NCBI GenBank assembly: GCA_963971285.1
Contig: OZ020246.1
Coordinates: 16,723,217 to 16,787,216, forward strand
From: Astropecten irregularis
Taxonomy: Eukaryota > Echinodermata > Asteroidea > Paxillosida > Astropectinidae
DNA: 64,000 nucleotides
Reading direction: 5' to 3'
Shown here: in pieces, positions 1 to 11,355 of the stretch
Layout of the letters: each line of letters opens with the position of its first letter
Numbering within the stretch: position 1 is the stretch's first letter
The notes under the pieces: model-generated
Database searches by the model: none
What the model was told of the DNA's origin: nothing
What the model saw: only the letters and a program-made list of their open reading frames with translations
Position numbers and translations under genes: made by a program

Positions 1-374
1 TAAGAGTTGATGCAACTTGCTCCTACTCACATGTACAATACTTTCCCTGTTGCCATGGAATAGTGAACATCACAGTCAGGGTCCTCTGGTGACAGCAAGG
101 GGATGGGAAGGATGACAGTAAGGAGATGGGAAGGAAGACAGTAAAAGTATGGGAATGACGACAGTAAGGGGATGGGAAGGACGACAGTAAGGGGATGGGA
201 AGGACGACAGTAGGAGGATGGGAAGGATGACAGCAAGGGGATGGGAAAGCTGACAGTAAGGGGATGGGAAGGGTGACAGTAAGGGGATGGGAAGGATGAC
301 AGTAAGGGGATGGGAACGACGACAGTAAGGGGATGGGAAGGATGACAGTAAGGGGATGGGATGGACGACAGTAA

Positions 375-675
375 GAGTTGATGCAACTTGCTCCTACTCT
401 CACAATACTTTCTAGGGAAGTGGATCATCTCGGGGTTCTCAGCAGTTGGTATGGTCTACAAGCTTGATGTCATCCTCCTCAATATCCGAGTACAATCTAT
501 ATCAATAGAGAAAATAATATGAAGACAATGTTTTAGTCAAACAGAAAATGTTATGTAACTGATGGTACCTGTGATTTACACCAGAAACTGATGATTCTCG
601 CCAAGATATTTTGTTTGTCAGCAAGCAGGAAAATATTTCTTTTGGACAAATAGAGATGGAAAGGGCGGTGGTAAG
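375..675. repeat. Inter-array spacer, internally deleted form
   Basis: This spacer variant joins CACAATACTTTC directly to TAGGGAAGTGGATCATC, so it lacks roughly 100 bp present in the full form. The same deletion junction is seen in the copies starting near 2842, 6550 and 10084, so the deleted form was itself copied by the later duplications. Shorter stubs, about 65-95 bp long, that return directly to the minisatellite start at 1, 2447, 6158 and 9690. Confidence 0.8.
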
Positions 676-974
676 GGGGATGGGAAGGATGACAGTCAGA
701 GGATGGGAAGGATGCCAGTAAGGGGAAGGGAAGGATGACAGTAGGGGGATGGGAAGGATGACAGTAAGGGGATGGGAAGGATGACAGTAGGAGGAAGGGA
801 AGGATGACAGTGAGGGGATGGGAAGGATGACAGTAAGGGGATGGGTAGGATGACAGTAAGGGGATGGGTAGGATGACAGTAAGAAGATAAGAAGGACGAC
901 AGTAAGGGGATGGGAAGGACGACAGTAAGGGGATGGGAAGGATGACAGTAAGGGGATGGAATGGACGACAGTAA

Positions 975-1372
975 GAGTTGATGCAACTTGCTCCTACTCA
1001 CACAATACTTTCCCTGTTGCCATGGAATAGTGAACATCACAGTCAGGGTCCTCTGGTGACTTCGCAGAAACATCTTATAGATTTGAACATGAATCATTCT
1101 GGGTCCAGTATGTCGAGAGAAGTGGATCATCTCGGGGTTCTCAGCAATTGGTATGGTCTACAAGCTTGATGTCATCCTCCTCAATATCCGAGTACAATCT
1201 ATATCAATAGAGAAAATAATATGAAGACAATGTTTTAGTCAAACAGAAAAATTATATGTAACTGATGGTACCTGTGATTTACACCAGAAACTGATGCTTC
1301 TCGCCAAGATATTTTGTTTGTCAGTAAGCAGGAAAATATTTCTTTTGGACGAATAGAGATGGCAAGGGCGGT
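975..1372. repeat. Inter-array spacer, full-length form (example)
   Basis: A representative of the spacer of about 400 bp: it opens with GAGTTGATGCAACTTGCTCC, runs through CACAATACTTTCCCTGTTGCC and a TCATCTCGGGGTTCTCAGC core, and ends near GAGATGGCAAGGGCGG, where the 23-bp array resumes. Other full-length copies start near 1769, 3535, 4211, 5432, 8058, 8966, 11592 and 12937. The copy from 13547 is the degenerate last one. Short open frames of 62-67 codons recur in each copy only because the DNA is repeated. Confidence 0.85.
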
Positions 1373-4300
1373 GGTAAGGGGGATGGGAAGGATTACAGTC
1401 AGAGGATGGGAAGGATGCCAGTAAGGGGAAGGGAAGGATGACAGTAGGGGGATGGGAAGGATGACAGTAAGGGGATGGGAAGGATGACAGTAGGAGGAAG
1501 GGAAGGATGACAGTGAGGGGATGGGAAGGATGACAGTAAGGGGATGGGTAGGATGACAGTAAGGGGATGGGTAGGATGACAGTAAGAAGATAAGAAGGAT
1601 GACAGTAAGGGGATGGGAAGGATGACAGTAAGGGGACGGGAAGGATGACAGTAAGGGGATGGGAAGGATGGCAGTAAGGGGATGGGAAGGATGACAGTAG
1701 GGGGGTGGGAAGGATGGCAGAAAGGGTATGGGAAGGATGACAGTAAGGAGATAAGAAGGATGACAGTAAGAGTTTATGCAACTTGGTCCTACTCACACAA
1801 TACTTTCCCTGTTGCCATGGAATAGTGAACATCACAGTCAGGGTCCTCTGGTGACTTTGCAGATTCATCTTATAGAGTTAAACATGAAGCATTCTGGGTC
1901 GAGTTTGTGGAGGGAAGTGGATCATCTCGGGGTTCTAAGCAGTTGGTATGGACTACAAGGTTGATGTCATCCTCCTCAATATCCGAGTACATTCTATTTC
2001 AATAGAGAAAACAATTTTAAGACATTGTTGCAGTCAAACAGAAAAATTATATGTAACTGATGGTACGTGTGATTTACAGCAGAAACTGATGATTCTTGCG
2101 AAGATATTTTGTTTGTCAGCAAGCAAGAAAATATTTCTTTTGCACGGAAAGAGATGGCAAGGGCGGTCTTAAGGAGATGGGAAGGATGACAGTAAGGGGA
2201 TTGGAACGATGGCAGTGAGGGGATGGGAAGGATGACAGTAAGGGGATGGGAGGAATAACAGGTAGGGGATGGGAAGGATGACAGTAAGGGGATGGGAAGG
2301 ACGACAGTAAGGGGATGGGAAGGACGACAGTAAGGGGATGGGAAGGACGACAGTAAGGGGATGGGAAGGACGACAGTAAGGGGATGGGAATGACGACAGT
2401 AGGGGATGGGAAGGATGACAGTAAGGGGATGGGATGGACGACAGTAAGAGTTGATGCAACTTGCTCCTACTCACATGTACAATACTTTCCCTGTTGCCAT
2501 GGAATAGTGAACATCACAGTCAGGGTCCTCTGGTGACAGCAAGGGGATGGGAAGGATGACAGTAAGGAGATGGGAAGGACGACAGTAGGAGGATGGGAAG
2601 GATGACAGCAAGGGGATGGGAAGGACGACAGTAAGGGGATGGGAAGGACGACAGTAGGAGGATGGGAAGGATGACAGCAAGGGGATGGGAAAGCTGACAG
2701 TAAGGGGATGGGAAGGGTGACAGTAAGGGGATGGGAAGGATGACAGTAAGGGGATGGGAAGGACGACAGTAAGGGGATGGGAACGACGACAGTAAGGGGA
2801 TGGGAAGGATGACAGTAAGGGGATGGGATGGACGACAGTAAGAGTTGATGCAACTTGCTCCTACTCTCACAATACTTTCTAGGGAAGTGGATCATCTCGG
2901 GGTTCTCAGCAGTTGGTATGGTCTACAAGCTTGATGTCATCCTCCTCAATATCCGAGTACAATCTATATCAATAGAGAAAATAATATGAAGACAATGTTT
3001 TAGTCAAACAGAAAATGTTATGTAACTGATGGTACCTGTGATTTACACCAGAAACTGATGATTCTCGCCAAGATATTTTGTTTGTCAGCAAGCAGGAAAA
3101 TATTTCTTTTGGACAAATAGAGATGGAAAGGGCGGTGGTAAGGGGGATGGGAAGGATGACAGTCAGAGGATGGGAAGGATGCCAGTAAGGGGAAGGGAAG
3201 GATGACAGTAGGGGGATGGGAAGGATGACAGTAAGGGGATGGGAAGGATGACAGTAGGAGGAAGGGAAGGATGACAGTGAGGGGATGGGAAGGATGACAG
3301 TAAGGGGATGGGTAGGATGACAGTAAGGGGATGGGTAGGATGACAGTAAGAAGATAAGAAGGATGACAGTAAGGGGATGGGAAGGATGACAGTAAGGGGA
3401 CAGGAAGGATGACAGTAAGGGGATGGGAAGGATGGCAGTAAGGGGATGGGAAGGATGACAGTAGGGGGGTGGGAAGGATGGCAGAAAGGGTATGGGAAGG
3501 ATGACAGTAAGGAGATAAGAAGGATGACAGTAAGAGTTGATGCAACTTGCTCCTACTCACACAATACTTTCCCTGTTGCCATGGAATAGTGAACATCACA
3601 GTCAGGGTCCTCTGGTGACTTTGCAGATTCATCTTATAGAGTTAAACATGAAGCATTCTGGGTCGAGTTTGTGGAGGGAAGTGGATCATCTCGGGGTTCT
3701 CAGCAGTTGGTATGGACTACAAGGTTGATGTCATCCTCCTCAATATCCGAGTACATTCTATTTCAATAGAGAAAACAATTTTAAGACAATGTTTCAGTCA
3801 AACAGAAAAATTATATGTAACTGATGGTACGTGTGATTTACACCAGAAACTGATGATTCTCGCCAAGATATTTTGTTTGTCAGCAAGCAAGAAAATATTT
3901 CTTTTGCACGGATAGAGATGGCAAGGGCGGTCTTAAGGAGATGGGAAGGATGACAGTAAGGGGATTGGAACGATGGCAGTGAGGGGATGGGAAGGATGAC
4001 TGTAAGGGGATGGGAATGACAACAGTAAGGGGATGGGAATGACAACAGTAAGGGGATTGGAAGGACGACAGTAAGGGGATGGGAAGGACGACAGTAAGGG
4101 GATGGGAAGGACGACAGTAAGGGGATGGGAAGGACGACAGTAAGGGGATGGGAATGACGACAGTAAGGGGATGGGAAGGATGACAGTAAGGGGATGGGAT
4201 GGACGACAGTAAGAGTTGATGCAACTTGCTCCTACTCACATGTACAATACTTTCCCTGTTGCCATGGAATAGGTTCCTCTGGTGACTTCAAAGATACATC

Positions 4301-4699
4301 TTATAGATTTGAACATGAATCATTCTGGGTCGAGTTTGTGGAGGGAAGTGGATCATCTCGGGGTTCTCAGCAGTTGGTATGGACTACAAGGTTGATGTCA
4401 TCCTCCTCAATATCCGAGTACATTCTATTTCAATAGAGAAAACAATTTTAAGACATTGTTGCAGTCAAACAGAAAAATTATATGTAACTGATGGTACGTG
4501 TGATTTACACCAGAAACTGATGATTCTTGCCAAGATATTTTGTTTGTCAGCAAGCAAGAAAATATTTCTTTTGCACGGATAGAGATGGCAAGGGTGGTCT
4601 TAAGGAGATGGGAAGGATGACAGTAAGGGGATGGGAGGAATAACAGGTAGGGGAATTGGAAGGATGACAGTAAGGGGATGGGAAGGATGACAGTAAGGG

Positions 4700-5240
4700 G
4701 ATGGGATGGATGACAGTAAGGGGATGGGATGGATGACTCTAAGGGGATGGGAAGGATGACAATAGGGGGATGGGAAGGATGACAGTAAGGGGATGGGAAG
4801 TATGACAGTAAGGGGATGGGAAAGATGACAGTAGGAGGATGGGAAGGGTGACAGTAAGGGGTTGGGAAGGATGACAGTAAGGGGATGGGAAGGATGAGAG
4901 TAGGGGGATGGGAAGGGTGACAGTAAGGGGATGGAAAGGATGACAGTAAAGGTATGGGAAGGATGACAGAAAGGGGATGGGAAGGATGACAGTAAGGGGA
5001 AGGGATGGATGACAGTAAGGGGATGGGATGGATGACTCTAAGGGGATGGGAAGGATGACAATAGGGGGATGGGAAGGATGACAGTAAGGGGATGGGAAGT
5101 ATGACAGTAAGGGGATGGGAAAGATGACAGTAGGAGGATGGGAAGGGTGACAGTAAGGGGTTGGGAAGGATGACAGTAAGGGGATGGGAAGGATGAGAGT
5201 AGGGGGATGGGAAGGGTGACAGTAAGGGGATGGGAAGGAT
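4700..5240. repeat. ~300-bp higher-order repeat inside the 23-bp minisatellite
   Basis: A run of variant 23-bp units marked by GGATGACTCTAAGG, GACAATAGGGGG, GGAAGTATGAC and GGATGAGAGTAGG occurs at 4720-4920 and again at 5020-5220, about 300 bp apart. The same pair recurs at 12110-12300 and 12410-12600. Only one copy is present near 8590-8770. This shows that multi-unit blocks, not only single units, are gained and lost. Confidence 0.75.
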
Positions 5241-7078
5241 GACAGTAAAGGTATGGGAAGGATGACAGAAAGGGGACGGGAAGGATGACAGTAAGGGGAA
5301 GGGAAGGATGACAGTGAGGGGATGGGAAGGATGACAGTAATGGGATGGGAAGGATGACAGTAGGAGGATGGGAAGGATGACAGTGAGGGGATGGGAAGGA
5401 TGACAGTAAGAGGATAAGAAGGATGACAGTAAGAGTTGATGCAACTTGCTCCTACTCACACAATACTTTCCCTGTTGCCATGGAATAGTGAACATCACAG
5501 TCAGGGTCCTCTGGTGACTTTGCAGATTCATCTTATAGAGTTAAACATGAAGCATTCTGGGTCGAGTTTGTGGAGGGAAGTGGATCATCTCGGGGTTCTC
5601 AGCAGTTGGTATGGACTACAAGGTTGATGTCATCCTCCTCAATATCCGAGTACATTCTATTTCAATAGAGAAAACAATTTTAAGACAATGTTTCAGTCAA
5701 ACAGAAAAATTATATGTAACTGATGGTAAGTGTGATTTACACCAGAAACTGATGATTCTCGCCAAGATATTTTGTTTGTCAGCAAGCAAGAAAATATTTC
5801 TTTTGCACGGATAGAGATGGCAAGGGCGGTCTTAAGGAGATGGGAAGGATGACAGTAAGGGGATTGGAACGATGGCAGTGAGGGGATGGGAAGGATGACA
5901 GTAAGGGGATGGGAGGAATAACAGGTAGGGGATGGGAAGGATGACAGTAAGGGGATGGGAATGACAACAGTAAGGGGATGGGAATGACAACAGTAAGGGG
6001 ATGGGAAGGACGACAGTAAGGGGATGGGAAGGACGACAGTAAGGGGATGGGAAGGACGACAGTAAGGGGATGGGAAGGACGACAGTAAGGGGATGGGAAT
6101 GACGACAGTAAGGGGATGGGAAGGATGACAGTAAGGGGATGGGATGGACGACAGTAAGAGTTGATGCAACTTGCTCCTACTCACATGTACAATACTTTCC
6201 CTGTTGCCATGGAATAGTGAACATCACAGTCAGGGTCCTCTGGTGACAGCAAGGGGATTGGAAGGGTGACAGTAAGGAGATGGGAAGGAAGACAGTAAAA
6301 GTATGGGAATGACGACAGTAAGGGGATGGGAAGGACGACAGTAAGGGGATGGGAAGGACGACAGTAGGAGGATGGGAAGGATGACAGCAAGGGGATGGGA
6401 AAGCTGACAGTAAGGGGATGGGAAGGGTGACAGTAAGGGGATGGGAAGGATGACAGTAAGGGGATGGGAAGGACGACAGTAAGGGGATGGGAACGACGAC
6501 AGTAAAGGGATGGAGAGGATGACAGTAAGGGGATGGGATGGACGACAGTAATAGTTGATGCAACTTGCTCCTACTCTCACAATACTTTCTAGGGAAGTGG
6601 ATCATCTCGGGGTTCTCAGCAGTTGGTATGGTCTACAAGCTTGATGTCATCCTCCTCAATATCCGAGTACAATCTATATCAATAGAGAAAATAATATGAA
6701 GACAATGTTTTAGTCAAACAGAAAATTATATGTAACTGATGGTACCTGTGATTTACACCAGAAACTGATGATTCTCGCCAAGATGTTTTGTTTGTCAGCA
6801 AGCTGGAAAATATTTCTTTTGGACAAATAGAGATGGAAAGGGTGGTGGTAAGGGGGATGGGAAGGATGGCAGTCAGAGGATGGGAAGGATGCCAGTGAGG
6901 GGATGGGAAGGGTGACAGTAAGGGGATGGGAGGAATAACAGGTAGGGGATCGGAAGGATGACAGTAGGGGGATGGGAAGGATGACAGTAAGGGGATGGGA
7001 TGGACGACAGTAAGAGTTGATGCAACTTGCTCCTACTCACACAATACTTTCCCTGTTGCCATGGAATAGTGAACATGA

Positions 7079-7744
7079 AATAGTGTTACATTAGATAATA
7101 CTGTCATATCACCAATTTCTAATGCCCGCAACCTTGGAGCCACTTTTGATGCTAATCTTTCTTTGAATATTCATGTTAATAATATCTGTCGTGCTGCTTC
7201 GAATTCATTTGCCCTTCACAAAATTGGTACTATCAGACAATATTTGGATAGTAAATCTACAGAAAAGTTTATTCATTCTCTGGTTATGTGCCGTATAGAT
7301 ACATGTAACAGCTTACTGTATGGTTTGCCTGATTCTCAGATTAATAAGTTACAACGTATACAGAACTCTGCTGCTAGACTTATTACCCGGACTCGTACAC
7401 GTGACTCTATAACACCAATTCTTTATGATTTGCACTGCCTGCCTCTTCGGGCAAGGATAGATTTTAAAATTTTGGTTCTAACATATCAGTGTATCCATGG
7501 TATAGCCCCTATTTATCTTCAATGTTTAATTCAGGAGAACAAGCCATCAAGAAATCTGCGTTCCGCCCATAAATCTCTTTTGATACCTCCAGTTATTAAA
7601 ACTAAGTCATATGGTTCCCGCTCTTTCCAGTACGCAGCAGCTCAGTTGTGGAATAACTTACCAGATGTTGTCAAACAGGCCGAGACATCAGATCAATTCA
7701 AAAACCTGGTCAAAACTCATCTGTTCACCTTGTATTATTCTTGA
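7079..7744 (+). pseudogene. Reverse transcriptase C-terminal fragment, copy 1
   Basis: An open frame of about 221 codons starts at the truncation junction and runs to a stop, TGA, at 7742. It reads through NLGATFDANLSLNIHVNNIC, an LQRIQNSAARLI motif, an HCLPLRARIDFKILVL segment and LWNNLPDVV near the end. These are hallmarks of the region after the polymerase core in jockey/CR1-like non-LTR retrotransposons. The catalytic core and endonuclease are missing, so it cannot transpose by itself. No native start codon is expected. Confidence 0.85.
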
Positions 7745-7799
7745 TTCATTGACAGTGCATAGGGACCTAACGGTGATATGCGCTATATAAGGATGGCTT

Positions 7800-7821
7800 T
7801 TATTATTATTATTATTATTAT
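7800..7821 (+). repeat. (ATT)n retrotransposon 3' tail
   Basis: A run of ATT trinucleotides ends the element immediately before the resumed spacer sequence. The second copy at 11335-11355 has the same number of units. Confidence 0.85.
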
Positions 7822-10610
7822 CACAGTCAGGGTCCTCTGGTGACAGCAAGGGGATGGGAAGGATGACAGTAAGGAGATGGGACGGAAGACAGTAGGAGGA
7901 TGGGAAGGGTGACAGCAAGGGGATGGGAAGGATGATAGTAAGAGTATGGGAAGGACGACAGTAAGGGGATGGGAAGGACGACAGTAAGGGGATGGGAAGG
8001 ACGACAGTAAGGGGATGGGAAGGATGACAGTAAGGGGATGGGATGAATGACAGTAAGAGTTGATGCAACTTGCTCCTACTCACACAATACTTTCCCTGTT
8101 GCCATGGAATAGTGAACATCACAGTCAGGTTCCTCTGGTGACTTCAAAGATACATCTTATAGATTTGAACATGAATCATTCTGGGTCGAGTTTGTGGAGG
8201 GAAGTGGATCATCTCGGGGTTCTCAGCAGTTGGTATGGACTACAAGGTTGATGTCATCCTCCTCAATATCCGAGTACATTCTATTTCAATAGAGAAAACA
8301 ATTTAAAGACATTGTTGCAGTCAAACAGAAAAATTATATGTAACTGATGGTACGTGTGATTTACACCAGAAACTGATGATTCTTGCCAAGATATTTTGTT
8401 TGTCAGCAAGCAAGAAAATATTTCTTTTGCACGGATAGAGATGGCAAGGGTGGTCTTAAGGAGATGGGAAGGATGACAGTAAGGGGATGGGAGGAATAAC
8501 AGGTAGGGGAATCGGAAGGATGACAGTAAGGGGATGGGAAGGATGACAGTAAGGGGATGGGATGGATGACAGTAAGGGGATGGGATGGATGACTCTAAGG
8601 GGATGGGAAGGATGACAATAGGGGGATGGGAAGGATGACAGTAAGGGGATGGGAAGTATGACAGTAAGGGGATGGGAAAGATGACAGTAGGAGGATGGGA
8701 AGGGTGACAGTAAGGGGTTGGGAAGGATGACAGTAAGGGAATGGGAAGGATGAGAGTAGGGGGATGGGAAGGGTGACAGTAAGGGGATGGGAAGGATGAC
8801 AGAAAGGGGACGGGAAGGATGACAGTAAGGGGAAGGGAAGGATGACAGTGAGGGGATGGGAAGGATGACAGTAATGGGATGGGAAGGATGACAGTAGGAG
8901 GATGGGAAGGATGACAGTGAGGGGATGGGAAGGATGACAGTAAGAGGATAAGAAGGATGACAGTAAGAGTTGATGCAACTTGCTCCTACTCACACAATAC
9001 TTTCCCTGTTGCCATGGAATAGTGAACATCACAGTCAGGGTCCTCTGGTGACTTTGCAGATTCATCTTATAGAGTTAAACATGAAGCATTCTGGGTCGAG
9101 TTTGTGGAGGGAAGTGGATCATCTCGGGGTTCTCAGCAGTTGGTATGGACTACAAGGTTGATGTCATCCTCCTCAATATCCGAGTACATTCTATTTCAAT
9201 AGAGAAAACAATTTTAAGACAATGTTTCAGTCAAACAGAAAAATTATATGTAACTGATGGTAAGTGTGATTTACACCAGAAACTGATGATTCTCGCCAAG
9301 ATATTTTGTTTGTCAGCAAGCAAGAAAATATTTCTTTTGCACGGATAGAGATGGCAAGGGCGGTCTTAAGGAGATGGGAAGGATGACAGTAAGGGGATTG
9401 GAACGATGGCAGTGAGGGGATGGGAAGGATGACAGTAAGGGGATGGGAGGAATAACAGGTAGGGGATGGGAAGGATGACAGTAAGGGGATGGGAATGACA
9501 ACAGTAAGGGGATGGGAATGACAACAGTAAGGGGATGGGAAGGACGACAGTAAGGGGATGGGAAGGACGACAGTAAGGGGATGGGAAGGACGACAGTAAG
9601 GGGATGGGAAGGACGACAGTAAGGGGATGGGAATGACGACAGTAAGGGGATGGGAAGGATGACAGTAAGGGGATGGGATGGACGACAGTAAGAGTTGATG
9701 CAACTTGCTCCTACTCACATGTACAATACTTTCCCTGTTGCCATGGAATAGTGAACATCACAGTCAGGGTCCTCTGGTGACAGCAAGGGGATTGGAAGGG
9801 TGACAGTAAGGAGATGGGAAGGAAGACAGTAAAAGTATGGGAATGACGACAGTAAGGGGATGGGAAGGACGACAGTAAGGGGATGGGAAGGACGACAGTA
9901 GGAGGATGGGAAGGATGACAGCAAGGGGATGGGAAAGCTGACAGTAAGGGGATGGGAAGGGTGACAGTAAGGGGATGGGAAGGATGACAGTAAGGGGATG
10001 GGAAGGACGACAGTAAGGGGATGGGAACGACGACAGTAAAGGGATGGGAAGGATGACAGTAAGGGGATGGGATGGACGACAGTAATAGTTGATGCAACTT
10101 GCTCCTACTCTCACAATACTTTCTAGGGAAGTGGATCATCTCGGGGTTCTCAGCAGTTGGTATGGTCTACAAGCTTGATGTCATCCTCCTCAATATCCGA
10201 GTACAATCTATATCAATAGAGAAAATAATATGAAGACAATGTTTTAGTCAAACAGAAAATTATATGTAACTGATGGTACCTGTGATTTACACCAGAAACT
10301 GATGATTCTCGCCAAGATATTTTGTTTGTCAGCAAGCTGGAAAATATTTCTTTTGGACAAATAGAGATGGAAAGGGTGGTGGTAAGGGGGATGGGAAGGA
10401 TGGCAGTCAGAGGATGGGAAGGATGCCAGTGAGGGGATGGGAAGGGTGACAGTAAGGGGATGGGAGGAATAACAGGTAGGGGATCGGAAGGATGACAGTA
10501 GGGGGATGGGAAGGATGACAGTAAGGGGATGGGATGGACGACAGTAAGAGTTGATGCAACTTGCTCCTACTCACACAATACTTTCCCTGTTGCCATGGAA
10601 TAGTGAACAT

Positions 10611-11355
10611 GAAATAGTGTTACATTAGATAATACTGTCATATCACCAATTTCTAATGCCCGCAACCTTGGAGCCACTTTTGATGCTAATCTTTCTTTGA
10701 ATATTCATGTTAATAATATCTGTCGTGCTGCTTCGAATTCATTTGCCCTTCACAAAATTGGTACTATCAGACAATATTTGGATAGTAAATCTACAGAAAA
10801 GTTTATTCATTCTCTGGTTATGTGCCGTATAGATACATGTAACAGCTTACTGTATGGTTTGCCTGATTCTCAGATTAATAAGTTACAACGTATACAGAAC
10901 TCTGCTGCTAGACTTATTACCCGGACTCGTACACGTGACTCTATAACACCAATTCTTTATGATTTGCACTGCCTGCCTCTTCGGGCAAGGATAGATTTTA
11001 AAATTTTGGTTCTAACATATCAGTGTATCCATGGTATAGCCCCTATTTATCTTCAATGTTTAATTCAGGAGAACAAGCCATCAAGAAATCTGCGTTCCGC
11101 CCATAAATCTCTTTTGATACCTCCAGTTATTAAAACTAAGTCATATGGTTCCCGCTCTTTCCAGTACGCAGCAGCTCAGATGTGGAATAACTTACCAGAT
11201 GTTGTCAAACAGGCCGAGACATCAGATCAATTCAAAAACCTGGTCAAAACTCATCTGTTCACCTTGTATTATTCTTGATTCATTGACAGTGCATAGGGAC
11301 CTAACGGTGATATGCGCTATATAAGGATGGCTTTTATTATTATTATTATTATTAT
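10611..11355 (+). mobile_element. 5'-truncated non-LTR retrotransposon, copy 2
   Basis: Same 745-bp element, same junctions and same (ATT)n length as the one at 7077, located 3,534 bp downstream. It arose by duplication of the surrounding unit rather than by independent insertion, because both ends and the flanking spacer are identical. Confidence 0.85.
10613..11278 (+). pseudogene. Reverse transcriptase C-terminal fragment, copy 2
   Basis: Open frame equivalent to 7079-7744 with one visible amino-acid change, Leu to Met in the L/M-WNNLP motif. It is still uninterrupted, which fits recent duplication rather than selection. It lacks the catalytic domains. Confidence 0.85.

Larger units (their letters stand above)
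7077..7821 (+). mobile_element. 5'-truncated non-LTR retrotransposon (CR1/L2/jockey-type tail), copy 1
   Basis: The insertion splits a spacer copy exactly between GTGAACAT and CACAGTCAGG; uninterrupted spacers read GTGAACATCACAGTCAGG. It begins mid-reading-frame, contains the end of a reverse transcriptase, and ends GCGCTATATAAGGATGGC followed by (ATT)n, the 3' tail style of CR1/L2-like LINEs. No target-site duplication longer than the shared AT is visible, so the original duplication is either absent or lost. The element is 745 bp and has been copied with its host unit to 10611. Confidence 0.85.
5265..8115. repeat. 3.5-kb segmental tandem duplication, copy 1
   Basis: From about 5265 to 8115 the sequence matches 8800-11650 at a constant offset of 3,534 bp, with only scattered substitutions and one 23-bp length change. 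Landmarks at this offset include spacer starts 5432/8966 and 8058/11592 and the retrotransposon junctions 7077/10611. Homology continues leftward toward 4260, but with about 320 bp of extra repeat in this copy. A third partial copy follows from 11592. Confidence 0.9.

Noticed and set aside
978..1169. Repeated 62-67 codon + strand frames in each inter-array spacer
   Set aside because: They recur only because the spacer is repeated; several copies are broken by deletions, and there is no domain or conserved start context.
4425..5531. A 368-codon - strand open frame rich in Pro, Ser, Leu and His
   Set aside because: It runs through the 23-bp minisatellite and adjoining spacer; all three - strand frames of the unit lack stops, and similar frames recur in every block.
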